DNA of 14,484 bases from NCBI GenBank assembly GCA_937968035.1, contig CALBTS010000828.1, positions 1-14,484 of the forward strand, in the 5' to 3' direction. Source of the DNA: an uncultured Methanomethylovorans sp. (lineage in GTDB: Archaea > Halobacteriota > Methanosarcinia > Methanosarcinales > Methanosarcinaceae). The first letter of the stretch is position 1. Every line of letters begins with the position of its first letter. Under the pieces are notes generated by a model that was given only the letters and a program-made list of their open reading frames with translations, was not told the origin of the DNA and ran no database searches. Shown here in pieces: positions 7,020-14,484 of this stretch. The position numbers were made by a program, and so were the translations under genes.

Positions 7020-7916
7020 TCATGCATTTTGGCCCACTTCCTGCAGCATCACGGACATGAGGCGGTCTCTCAGGATATCCCTGTCTTCGTAGACCGTTTT
7101 GAACTCCACTGTGATCTTAACACCATCACTGTCACTGTTAAGATAAAAGGTGGCATCTGCACCCTTTAACTCACTGCCTTTTTCCCGTATCCTCTCAAGC
7201 CTGTCAATTATGTCTGTTGGTACGCTTTTCAGGTATAGGTCGAATGTTGACACGAATTTATAACTCCCATAGTTACGGATAGGCTTTTCGAGGAAGACCT
7301 TGTTAGGTACCTTTGTATAGTCTGCATACGTTTCCGGCGATGGATCTATTAAAACATAGAACATGCCTATGTGCTTGACCTGCCCCTCCTCTCCAGCCAC
7401 ATTTATATAATCGCCGATCTTGAAAGGTTTCTTTGTCAGCAGTATGAACCATACTATATAGGAAAGCACCACGTCCCGGACAGCAAAGGCAAAACCGGTG
7501 GCTGTCAGACCTAAAAATAGGGCTACGTTCTGTATGCCAATGCCCATGTGCAAGAAAACGATTACTGTAGCCAGTACATACACCAGCAAGATATATAGCT
7601 TGCTAAACAGGATCCTCTCTTCAGGTTGTCCGATACCTTCGAATTTACCTATAGTGAAGTTGATAGTAAGTCTTATGAAGAGCGTGGCTCCGCCAAAGGA
7701 AACCAAAACCACTATTATACCTTCCAGTATCTTCATCAATGCTTCAGGAACAGGTATGATCTCCTGTCGCCCTGCCAGGTCAATAGCAATGATCGGAAGC
7801 ATCACTATCAGAAAGAGCAATATGGTCCTGTTAAGCTGCTCGTGAGCAAATCTCATCTTTACTTTCTTGAACTTCTCTCTGGAAGGTCTGATAATTGAAT
7901 CTCTTACCATCGGCAT
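7020..7916 (-). CDS. MscS-family mechanosensitive ion channel
   Basis: This 298-residue membrane protein has a basic N-terminus and four hydrophobic helices at about 31-49, 64-86, 104-124 and 129-160; the last is the pore-lining helix. The MscS beta domain follows, with the hallmark KPFKIGDYINVAGEEGQV at about 163-180. A soluble C-terminal alpha/beta domain ends the protein. The family gates in response to membrane tension and releases solutes on hypo-osmotic shock. A TATA box at 7947-7956 predicts a start site only about 10 bases before ATG 7916, so the mRNA is probably nearly leaderless. A second ATG (codon 3, 7910) is possible. It is flanked by tRNA-Gly downstream and the SepCysS gene upstream, with no operon partner. 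Confidence 0.92.
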   Translation of the reverse strand: MPMVRDSIIRPSREKFKKVKMRFAHEQLNRTILLFLIVMLPIIAIDLAGRQEIIPVPEALMKILEGIIVVLVSFGGATLFIRLTINFTIGKFEGIGQPEERILFSKLYILLVYVLATVIVFLHMGIGIQNVALFLGLTATGFAFAVRDVVLSYIVWFILLTKKPFKIGDYINVAGEEGQVKHIGMFYVLIDPSPETYADYTKVPNKVFLEKPIRNYGSYKFVSTFDLYLKSVPTDIIDRLERIREKGSELKGADATFYLNSDSDGVKITVEFKTVYEDRDILRDRLMSVMLQEVGQNA

Positions 7917-7921
7917 ACACT

Positions 7922-7937
7922 TGATATATGTATATCA
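7922..7937. promoter_or_regulatory. Dyad at the predicted mscS transcription start
   Basis: TGATATA-TG-TATATCA is a perfect 7-bp inverted repeat with a 2-base spacer. It lies between the TATA box and the mscS start codon. Its position over the expected start site fits a repressor operator, though A+T-rich dyads of this length arise by chance. Confidence 0.35.
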
Positions 7938-7946
7938 TATCTTTCT

Positions 7947-7956
7947 ATTTATAAAA
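7947..7956 (-). promoter_or_regulatory. TATA box of the mscS gene
   Basis: On the minus strand TTTTATAAAT precedes AGAAAG. Its centre lies about 36 bases from ATG 7916, which leaves a leader of roughly 10 bases and no good ribosome site, hence near-leaderless translation. Confidence 0.65.
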
Positions 7957-7978
7957 TTGTCCACATAGTATCAAGGAC

Positions 7979-7986
7979 AAAAAAAA
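7979..7986 (-). terminator. U8 terminator after SepCysS
   Basis: Eight consecutive T residues on the minus strand occur 20-30 bases after the SepCysS stop codon. They mark the end of the isf2-SepCysS transcript and lie just before the mscS promoter. Confidence 0.7.
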
Positions 7987-8007
7987 GATAGAAGGTCTAA
8001 TTATTAC

Positions 8008-9773
<1,766 letters not shown>

Positions 9774-9810
9774 GATATTACATCTCCAGTTGATAAATTC
9801 CTTCCAGGTC

Positions 9811-9828
9811 ACAAAGTATTCACTTTGT
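9811..9828. promoter_or_regulatory. Operator-like inverted repeat in the isf2-SepCysS promoter
   Basis: ACAAAGT-ATTC-ACTTTGT is a perfect 7-bp inverted repeat with a 4-base spacer. It abuts the TATA box (about 9829-9838) and covers the stretch just before the predicted start site near 9808. A bound regulator there would block initiation. Binding is inferred. Confidence 0.5.
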
Positions 9829-9838
9829 ATAATAAATA
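9829..9838 (-). promoter_or_regulatory. TATA box of isf2-SepCysS
   Basis: On the minus strand TATTTATTATAC is the best TATA element upstream of GTG 9773. It predicts a start site near 9808 and a leader of about 35 bases containing GGAGAT. Confidence 0.55.
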
Positions 9839-9858
9839 ATAGATGTCAGTATCTTACA

Positions 9859-9873
9859 TTAAAAAAGAAAAAA
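9859..9873 (-). terminator. U-rich terminator after rpo11
   Basis: Two T6 runs separated by one base (minus strand, CATTTTTTCTTTTTTAATG) occur about 20 bases after the rpo11 stop codon. This is a strong archaeal terminator separating the csl4-rpo11 unit from the isf2 promoter. Confidence 0.75.
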
Positions 9874-9887
9874 TGCAGTGGAAATTA

Positions 9888-10166
9888 TTAGACTTCCACA
9901 GCTTTGCCAAATACGCTGATGAACTCTTCACACTGTACAACAAGAGTTTCAGCAGCCTCTCTAACTACTATGATAGGGTCTGTACCGTCTGTCTTTATGT
10001 ACAGGACAGGTTCGCTTATAGACACATGCTTCATATCATAAGAAGCGGTGTGTACCCTTGTGTCTTCAAGTAACACAGATTTCAGCATATTAAGAAGAGT
10101 GTGTGTTTCACCTTTTATCTCAAGGTGCATTTCATCTTCGGTCTTGTCTATGATCTTCAGTTCCAT
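9888..10166 (-). CDS. rpo11: DNA-directed RNA polymerase subunit Rpo11 (RpoL)
   Basis: This 92-residue protein is the archaeal counterpart of eukaryotic Rpb11. It pairs with Rpo3 to form the alpha-like assembly platform of RNA polymerase. The GETHTLLNMLKSVLL segment and the later ISEPVLYIKTDG-DPIIVVREA stretch are characteristic. The frame begins at GTG 10175, but the GGGTGA ribosome site overlaps that codon and sits correctly for ATG 10166, giving the family N-terminus MELKI. It lies 31 bp after csl4, a common archaeal pairing, and ends at a clear U-tract terminator. Confidence 0.95.
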   Translation of the reverse strand: MELKIIDKTEDEMHLEIKGETHTLLNMLKSVLLEDTRVHTASYDMKHVSISEPVLYIKTDGTDPIIVVREAAETLVVQCEEFISVFGKAVEV

Positions 10167-10197
10167 GGACTTCACCCATATAAGCCAGATTTTTATA

Positions 10198-10929
10198 TTA
10201 TACTATGCCTGTTCCATAATCTGAGGAGAGTTTACGTCTCTCTACTCTTCCGCATTCCGGGCATTTTAGTTTGTTATCTTCCTTGACCATAACAGCACGG
10301 CAGTTGGAGCACTGAGCTTTCATTACACCAAGTTCCTTCCCTGCAGTACTAAGCCGCATGTTCTCAGTGTTCAAAACCTTTGCTTTAATTATATCTCCTA
10401 CAGCGAATTCCTCGTCCAGTCTCTTGCAGTACGAATCTTTAACATTTGACACGTGTACGGCAGCTGTTCCTACTTTATGGAATTCACGTTCGCCTTCACC
10501 TTTTATAGCAGCTATCTCGACAAGGGCGACGCTCTCTCTGAGGCCGGTTATACTGCCAACTACGATATCTCCTACGGCAATAGATGGTGGATACTTGGTG
10601 CTGGGAACAACGGATATGATACGTGCTTTCCGATCTATCTCCACGACACCTGTAGAGGCAGCATGGATATCTGCAACATGAAGGAAAGTCCCGATCCCGG
10701 GACTAAATTCTTCAGTAGTACCAATAATGTCTCCAGGCATCACAAAGATCATTTCCTCTTCATCCATGTTCTCCTCCGCTATCACTTTCTCTGAAGGCTT
10801 TACAATGCCGCTTTTTGGCACTTTCACCATTTTAGCAGCTACCTCCACTTTCGTTCCCTTGGTCACCATTTGTTCTGTTTCTTCCGATGACCGTACACTT
10901 TCTGATCCCTCGCCTGAGCCTTTGATCAT
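10198..10929 (-). CDS. csl4: Exosome subunit Csl4 (RNA-binding, S1 plus zinc ribbon)
   Basis: This 243-residue frame encodes the Csl4 cap protein of the archaeal RNA exosome, which recruits RNA and partners to the Rrp41/Rrp42 ring. The conserved domain begins at IFVMPGDIIGTTEEFSPG (61-78). An S1 domain spans about 115-190, and a zinc ribbon has C207, C210, C223 and C226. Typical Csl4 is about 180-190 residues, so the first 54 residues (acidic and Ser/Lys-rich) are an extension. A very strong GGAGGAGAAC site precedes Met55 (ATG 10767), which would give 189 residues. ATG 10929 has only AGG next to it. Either start may be real. The gene heads a csl4-rpo11 unit with its own TATA box. Confidence 0.93.
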   Translation of the reverse strand: MIKGSGEGSESVRSSEETEQMVTKGTKVEVAAKMVKVPKSGIVKPSEKVIAEENMDEEEMIFVMPGDIIGTTEEFSPGIGTFLHVADIHAASTGVVEIDRKARIISVVPSTKYPPSIAVGDIVVGSITGLRESVALVEIAAIKGEGEREFHKVGTAAVHVSNVKDSYCKRLDEEFAVGDIIKAKVLNTENMRLSTAGKELGVMKAQCSNCRAVMVKEDNKLKCPECGRVERRKLSSDYGTGIV

Positions 10930-11009
10930 CCTGCGTGAAACCTTTTTCCTGTTCCTTATCCGAATAAGAATCCCTCATGATGAAATTAGATCGATATGAT
11001 CGAGCGCCA

Positions 11010-11053
11010 GTTTGCAAGACATATATTTCCCGCTATATAAAGCAGTTGCAAAC
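11010..11053. promoter_or_regulatory. Repeat arms flanking the csl4 TATA box
   Basis: GTTTGCAA (11010-11017) and TTGCAAAC (11046-11053) form a perfect 8-bp inverted repeat. Both contain the palindrome TTGCAA, and they bracket the TATA box at 11032-11043. One arm lies upstream of the box and the other near the predicted start site, as a dimeric regulator could use. Function inferred. Confidence 0.45.
11032..11043 (-). promoter_or_regulatory. TATA box of csl4-rpo11
   Basis: The minus-strand GCTTTATATAGC contains a near-ideal archaeal TTTATATA box and predicts a start site near 11010. The leader would be about 80 bases to ATG 10929 or about 240 bases to ATG 10767, which bears on the csl4 start choice. 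Confidence 0.7.
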
Positions 11054-11062
11054 ATCGGCAGA

Positions 11063-11665
11063 TTATATACTGCCATCACACCGGACTATCCGGTAGATCT
11101 CAACCTTAACCAGTTCTACATCCTTTTTATGAAATTTAAATGTTCGTTTTATCGGAAAACCAGTTTCATACCAGTCACTAATGATCGCAGGCTTTATGAA
11201 ACTCTTTATGAACCTGTGACTCCCGCAATTGTGGACGGAATATGCCACATCTGCAACTCTCAGGGCAGTTGTAAGGAAAGGTCTGTCATTACCCTTTGAT
11301 TGTGCTCCAAAAGGCGGGTTCATTACTACAGTATCTGCATGTTCGGGCACACCTGAGATGTCACATTGTACGAACTCCACGTCAACTCCCATCATAGATG
11401 CGTTCTCTCTTGCGATCTCAAGGGCACTGGGATCAAGGTCGAACCCTACTACCTTTTCAGCACCCAGGAGCTTTGCACCAATGGCAAGGATACCGGTGCC
11501 ACATCCAAGGTCGTATACCGTACCCTGCAGATCCCCATGCATAAATGCAAAATGCAATACCTCAGCAGCGATGGGAGCAGGCGTGGCATATTGTTCCAGG
11601 TTCACATCAGGTTTTTCGAACCCTTTCACCTTTTCCAGCATGATCTCAAGTTTTCTCTGCTTCAT
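11063..11665 (-). CDS. METTL5-like N6-adenine methyltransferase
   Basis: A 200-residue class I SAM-dependent methyltransferase. QYATPAPIAAEVL (25-37) precedes SAM motif I DLGCGTG (52-58) and the acidic motif II GFDLDPSAL near 74-82. The catalytic motif IV is NPPFG (116-120), with AQ following. NPPF marks amino-methylating enzymes, and this set matches the METTL5 family, whose eukaryotic member makes m6A in small-subunit rRNA. The target here is unproven, but rRNA or another RNA is likely given neighbours in translation and RNA processing. The start is ATG 11665, 13 bp after dph2, with a weak GCGGGT site; Met9 is an alternative. It is the last gene of the hpt-dph2-methyltransferase unit. Confidence 0.9.
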   Translation of the reverse strand: MKQRKLEIMLEKVKGFEKPDVNLEQYATPAPIAAEVLHFAFMHGDLQGTVYDLGCGTGILAIGAKLLGAEKVVGFDLDPSALEIARENASMMGVDVEFVQCDISGVPEHADTVVMNPPFGAQSKGNDRPFLTTALRVADVAYSVHNCGSHRFIKSFIKPAIISDWYETGFPIKRTFKFHKKDVELVKVEIYRIVRCDGSI

Positions 11666-11678
11666 TTAATGACCCGCT

Positions 11679-12671
11679 TCAGGCAGTTATCTCATCGAAT
11701 ACCAGATCTTTCCACTCCTTCTCGCCCAGTACTATCTCAAGTTCCGGTGGAGTGAGCATCGGCGCATTGAAACGGCCAACCTCGTCAATGGCAAGTCTCG
11801 GACATGCAGTATTTACAAAAGCATCCACTTTGAACTGGAGTAACTGGTCAGGGGTCACAAGGTCCATCATAATGATCCGGGCATCTTTACCATGCTTGCG
11901 TATAAGGTCCTGTAACTTCAGGGCAAGTGTCATACGTTCCTGTCCTGGCTTGGAACATACGATTATTCCGAATAGATCTGCATCCAGCGATCTTCCAATA
12001 ACGGCACTGCGTTGTTTGAGAACCTTTGAAATGTCAAGTTCTCTAATCTCATTCACAAAGGGATCAGCTATGAGCACTCTTTTTCCCGTAGATAATGCCA
12101 CACCCATGGGGTGGAAGTAACCACTGCCAATATACAGGTATTCATCACATGTTTCTGCTCTTGCCGAGGAGAAGTTACATCCGAGTACCTGTCCCGGATA
12201 TGCTATTTTCTCATCTCCCTTCCCGATCACGCACACTTTGCCATGGGATTGTAATATTTCACATGCTTCCTGAAGCTTGTGCACATGCTGAACCGTGGTG
12301 AGGAGTCCTATCTTCTGTCCCCGGAGCATTTCCGGAGACTTGCTCACCACTTCCTCTACTGCAGCATTGGACCGTACCTCAATAAAATACACATTCTTAA
12401 CATAGCTACTGTCATCAAGCACAGCATGCCCGAAATGGAACAGTATGTCCACCCTGCGTGCCAGATCGACATCTATGTCACATGCCCCAAAACATGGGTT
12501 CCCGGATATCAATATCTGTGCAGCTGTAGCTTTTTCGACCTCAAAGGCTATGCTCGCAGCTCTGCGTTTAAAGCCCTCAGGGAACTGTAAGCCTACGGTC
12601 TTTGCACCTGTATCTTTTATTATGCCAATGATCCTTGCTATCTGGAAATCGAATGCTTCACTGTCTGCCAA
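11679..12671 (-). CDS. dph2: 2-(3-amino-3-carboxypropyl)histidine synthase (diphthamide synthesis)
   Basis: This 330-residue radical-SAM-like enzyme carries out the first step of diphthamide synthesis: it transfers a 3-amino-3-carboxypropyl group from SAM to a histidine of elongation factor 2. Archaeal Dph2 is a homodimer whose 4Fe-4S cluster is held by three distant cysteines. They are seen here as C64 (PCFGACD), C155 (VLGCNF) and C280 (NTACPR), counted from the chosen start. The frame opens at ATG 12710, deep inside hpt. A GGAGG site at 12678-12682 sits six bases from TTG 12671, and translation from there gives the family length. The start overlaps the 3' end of hpt by 14 bases, indicating coupling. 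Confidence 0.94.
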   Translation of the reverse strand: MADSEAFDFQIARIIGIIKDTGAKTVGLQFPEGFKRRAASIAFEVEKATAAQILISGNPCFGACDIDVDLARRVDILFHFGHAVLDDSSYVKNVYFIEVRSNAAVEEVVSKSPEMLRGQKIGLLTTVQHVHKLQEACEILQSHGKVCVIGKGDEKIAYPGQVLGCNFSSARAETCDEYLYIGSGYFHPMGVALSTGKRVLIADPFVNEIRELDISKVLKQRSAVIGRSLDADLFGIIVCSKPGQERMTLALKLQDLIRKHGKDARIIMMDLVTPDQLLQFKVDAFVNTACPRLAIDEVGRFNAPMLTPPELEIVLGEKEWKDLVFDEITA

Positions 12672-13230
12672 CCTGGTCCTCCAGTATATGCACACCATGC
12701 TCATCGACATCTATACGTACAAGTGTTGTCACTTCTATGCCTTCTTTTCTAAGGCTTGCAACCCCTTCGCCGCGCTCAATGACAACAAAGATACCTGCAA
12801 TTATGGCTCCAATGTTCTTGAGTGCCCTTACCAGCGCCAACAAAGTGCCTCCGGTGCTGATCACGTCATCAATTATAAGCACCCTGTCTCCTTTTTTTAT
12901 GCCATTGATATACAATTCGCCTTTAGAATAGCCTGTGCTCTGGGAAAGGACTACTTCTCCTTCCAGTTCATACTTTCTTTTACGGACAATGGCAAAAGGT
13001 ATATCAGTCATCAAAGAAACTGTGGTGACCAGCGGGATGCCCATGGCCTCTATGGTAATTATCCTGTCCACATCGAAGTCCGCCCTTTCCACAATGTACT
13101 CTGCGATCTCTTCCAGAAGCTCCGGTTCCAGTGCAGGAACCCCGTCAGATATGGGGTGGATGAAATAATAGTAATCTCCCCGTTTCACAATAGGGATCTC
13201 ATTAAAGGACTCGCGTAATATCTCTAGCAT
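12658..13230 (-). CDS. hpt: Hypoxanthine/guanine phosphoribosyltransferase
   Basis: A 190-residue type I phosphoribosyltransferase. The PRPP-binding motif [14 protein letters not shown] is at 117-130, and the N-terminal segment [17 protein letters not shown] is typical of archaeal Hpt, which resembles adenine phosphoribosyltransferase in sequence but prefers hypoxanthine and guanine. It salvages purine bases with PRPP in the cytoplasm. The ATG at 13230 has AAGGAGT seven bases upstream. A TATA box at 13271-13281, flanked by direct repeats, suggests regulation, perhaps by purines. There is no helix-turn-helix, so it is not the PRTase-like regulator GfcR. dph2 overlaps its end. Confidence 0.92.
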   Translation of the reverse strand: MLEILRESFNEIPIVKRGDYYYFIHPISDGVPALEPELLEEIAEYIVERADFDVDRIITIEAMGIPLVTTVSLMTDIPFAIVRKRKYELEGEVVLSQSTGYSKGELYINGIKKGDRVLIIDDVISTGGTLLALVRALKNIGAIIAGIFVVIERGEGVASLRKEGIEVTTLVRIDVDEHGVHILEDQVGRQ

Positions 13231-13263
13231 CTGAAATACTCCTTACTTAGATTGCCACATATA

Positions 13264-13303
13264 TGCATACACATATAAAAGAATATATTGAATTTGCATA
13301 CAC
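13264..13303. promoter_or_regulatory. Direct repeats around the hpt TATA box
   Basis: TGCATACAC occurs at 13264-13272 and again at 13295-13303, exactly 31 bp apart, about three helical turns. On the minus strand these are GTGTATGCA copies. The TATA box CTTTTATATGT (13271-13281) lies between them and touches the inner copy. The spacing places both repeats on one DNA face, as for a regulator of hpt. Confidence 0.5.
13271..13281 (-). promoter_or_regulatory. TATA box of hpt
   Basis: Minus-strand CTTTTATATGT, about 40 bases upstream of ATG 13230, predicts a start site near 13250 and a leader of about 20 bases that carries AAGGAGT. Confidence 0.6.
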
Positions 13304-13522
13304 TTAATTACACTTTCCCTTTTTTATTACAATTCATTTGAAACTTCCTGCTATTAATATATCATTGGAGTATCAAGCTTTTGGTGCGTTAGCATAGAAT
13401 CCTAAAATCATCACTTTGGATGTTGAAGCGTCGATAAAATAGGGCTATCTTGGTTTGTATGGGTCTAATTTAGGAAACTTTTATTACTTAATGGATAACC
13501 TATAGTAGTCGATGAATTTTTA
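13304..13522. other. A+T-rich gene-free stretch between hpt and the membrane protein gene
   Basis: No open frame of note, RNA gene or repeat was seen here. A TTTTTT run lies near 13319 without an upstream plus-strand gene. A weak TATA-like TTTTATTAC lies near 13479, about 40 bases upstream of the next gene. The composition shifts to clearly higher A+T at about this point. Confidence 0.5.
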
Positions 13523-14341
13523 ATGGAAAGCAATAAGCAAATTGACACTGATTGTAAAATGAGCAAATTGCCTATGGACAAAAAGAAAGCAAGTTCTAAT
13601 TTTGGATTACTGTTCTCACAAAACAATATACTTAATTTTACTCTGAATATAATCTTGATTCTTGTTACATTCCTAGTAATTCCAATTCTTGTTTCTTTTT
13701 TTGCTACTCATTATACAAAAATATGGTTTCCGTTATTGAATGGATACAATGCTTCTAATATGACTTCTTCTTTATTTCTGGTTAGTATAACAGTATTGTA
13801 TGTGGTATATACTTACTATATATTCCACACAACCAATAAGAACACAGAACAAACGGCTAATGCACAGAAAATAGCATACCTTGAACGTAAGCTTGAGAAA
13901 TTTTATATGCCAATGCAAAGCTCATTGAAAAGATTTGATTGTGACAAAATGATAAAACTTATTGAAGACCCTGACATGAATATAAGGGGACATGTACCCC
14001 GTATGTATTATAAAATGAATGCTGTGTGGTGGGATTTCAAATCAGATTATAATAAAGTTGTTCCTTTCACTTATTTAGCTTCTAATAAGGTTCAGGATGT
14101 TCTTATAAACTTTACAAATATATTTAATTCAAACAAGGTTTTCGTGAAACAATACCCACAGTATGTTGTGTTCGATAATATTATCTCTGGACAAATAGAG
14201 TCTTCATTTACTTCCGAAAATAATGCTGATTTTATAAAGAATAAGGGCAATATCTCTACATACTATGAAGAGTTGTCAAGTGAAATAGATAACGACATTA
14301 TTTCCCTTAAAGCCGACCTTGCAAAATTGGTGAACCCATAG
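13523..14341 (+). CDS. Two-helix membrane protein, unknown function
   Basis: A 272-residue protein without a recognised family. A polar, Lys-rich N-terminus leads to two hydrophobic helices (about 36-62 and 81-103). A charged helical stretch follows with YLERKLEKFYMPMQ (119-132), then a soluble C-terminal domain rich in Asn, Lys, Tyr and Phe. A helix pair followed by a helical K-L-E-K-F-Y linker suggests a membrane-tethered cytoplasmic domain. The start at ATG 13523 has no ribosome site; a weak TATA-like element near 13479 would give a very short leader. The gene is much more A+T-rich than its neighbours (many AAT, ATA and TTT codons), which suggests recent acquisition. The stop is TAG, enclosed in a hairpin. 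Confidence 0.72.
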   Translation: MESNKQIDTDCKMSKLPMDKKKASSNFGLLFSQNNILNFTLNIILILVTFLVIPILVSFFATHYTKIWFPLLNGYNASNMTSSLFLVSITVLYVVYTYYIFHTTNKNTEQTANAQKIAYLERKLEKFYMPMQSSLKRFDCDKMIKLIEDPDMNIRGHVPRMYYKMNAVWWDFKSDYNKVVPFTYLASNKVQDVLINFTNIFNSNKVFVKQYPQYVVFDNIISGQIESSFTSENNADFIKNKGNISTYYEELSSEIDNDIISLKADLAKLVNP

Positions 14342-14350
14342 TTCACCTTT
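14329..14350 (+). terminator. Hairpin spanning the stop codon, then T-rich tract
   Basis: GGTGAAC (14329-14335) pairs perfectly with GTTCACC (14341-14347) across a 5-base CCATA loop, followed by TTTACTTC. The TAG stop lies within loop and stem. It resembles a hairpin-plus-T terminator, although archaea do not require a hairpin. Confidence 0.45.
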
Positions 14351-14427
14351 ACTTCACATTTTCCACGAACTCAATATCTTTTCATTTTGCCATGTTTATC
14401 CTTGTATTCTTGAACACCTGCCTTCTT

Positions 14428-14484
14428 TCAGCATTTAAATGCATCCACTACAGCTCTGGCCAGAGCTGTACTTTTATCCACATT
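14428..14484 (-). CDS. Possible 3' end of a gene entering from the right edge
   Basis: A minus-strand frame with no stop from the window edge to TGA at 14430-14428 reads N-V-D-K-S-T-A-L-A-R-A-V-V-D-A-F-K-C. The residue mix looks protein-like, and the strand agrees with the housekeeping genes to the left. Only 18 codons are visible, so this is weak evidence and no product can be named. Confidence 0.3.
   Translation of the reverse strand, partial: NVDKSTALARAVVDAFKC
14449..14470. repeat. Perfect 22-bp palindrome
   Basis: TACAGCTCTGG is followed directly by its exact reverse complement CCAGAGCTGTA, with no spacer. It may be an operator or recombination site, or may simply fall within a coding region (see the possible partial gene on the minus strand). 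Confidence 0.6.

Noticed and set aside
12445..13218. Plus-strand open frame (257 codons) across dph2 and hpt
   Set aside because: It is a shadow of two overlapping, well-identified minus-strand genes, has no ribosome site, and its composition is not protein-like.
12658..13230. PRTase-type transcription regulator (GfcR-like) instead of Hpt
   Set aside because: No N-terminal helix-turn-helix; length and N-terminal motif match archaeal Hpt.
14339..14413. Pyrrolysine readthrough of the TAG in the orphan membrane protein
   Set aside because: An open frame of about 23 codons follows, but it is low-complexity and T-rich, which fits a terminator better than coding. No supporting evidence.

Overview
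The window looks like chromosomal DNA of a methylotrophic or aceticlastic methanogenic archaeon of the Methanosarcinales, probably Methanosarcinaceae. The markers are mer (F420-dependent methylene-tetrahydromethanopterin reductase), fpoF (electron-input subunit of F420H2 dehydrogenase), SepCysS (tRNA-dependent cysteine synthesis), a Methanosarcina-type iron-sulfur flavoprotein (Isf), a multiheme cytochrome c, DUF2180 proteins, and archaeal information-processing genes (rpo11/rpoL, csl4, dph2). TATA boxes of archaeal type (for example ahead of mer) and purine-rich ribosome binding sites agree. The genus cannot be fixed from the sequence alone.

Region 1 (about 1-3640, minus strand) is a seven-gene redox operon. 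In transcription order it holds two small DUF2180 zinc-ligand-rich proteins, a carboxymuconolactone decarboxylase/AhpD-like protein, a membrane-anchored pentaheme cytochrome c, a small 7Fe-type ferredoxin, an Isf flavoprotein, and an FNR-type flavin oxidoreductase that runs off the left edge. It reads as an electron-transfer or oxidant-defence module: soluble ferredoxin and flavoproteins on the inside, a five-heme protein on the outside.

Region 2 (about 3640-6880, plus strand) starts with a divergent promoter region. It continues with mer-fpoF-nadM as a tight operon, which makes and consumes F420H2 and ends with NAD biosynthesis. A separately promoted 69-residue cysteine-rich protein follows.

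Region 3 (about 6878-9840, minus strand) contains tRNA-Gly(CCC), a nearly leaderless MscS-type channel gene, and a two-gene operon of a second Isf-type flavoprotein followed by SepCysS.

Region 4 (about 9860-13300, minus strand) is an archaeal housekeeping string: hpt, dph2 (overlapping hpt, TTG start), a METTL5-like methyltransferase, then csl4 and rpo11 behind their own TATA box. A U-tract terminator follows rpo11.

Region 5 (about 13300-14484) is visibly A+T-rich. It holds an unrecognised two-helix membrane protein whose stop codon lies inside a hairpin, then the possible 3' end of another minus-strand gene containing a perfect 22-bp palindrome.

The most interesting candidates are the seven-gene redox operon, the Isf2-SepCysS pair, and repeat arms placed around the TATA boxes of hpt, csl4 and isf2. 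All functional statements come from motif reading and family knowledge; no search was run.
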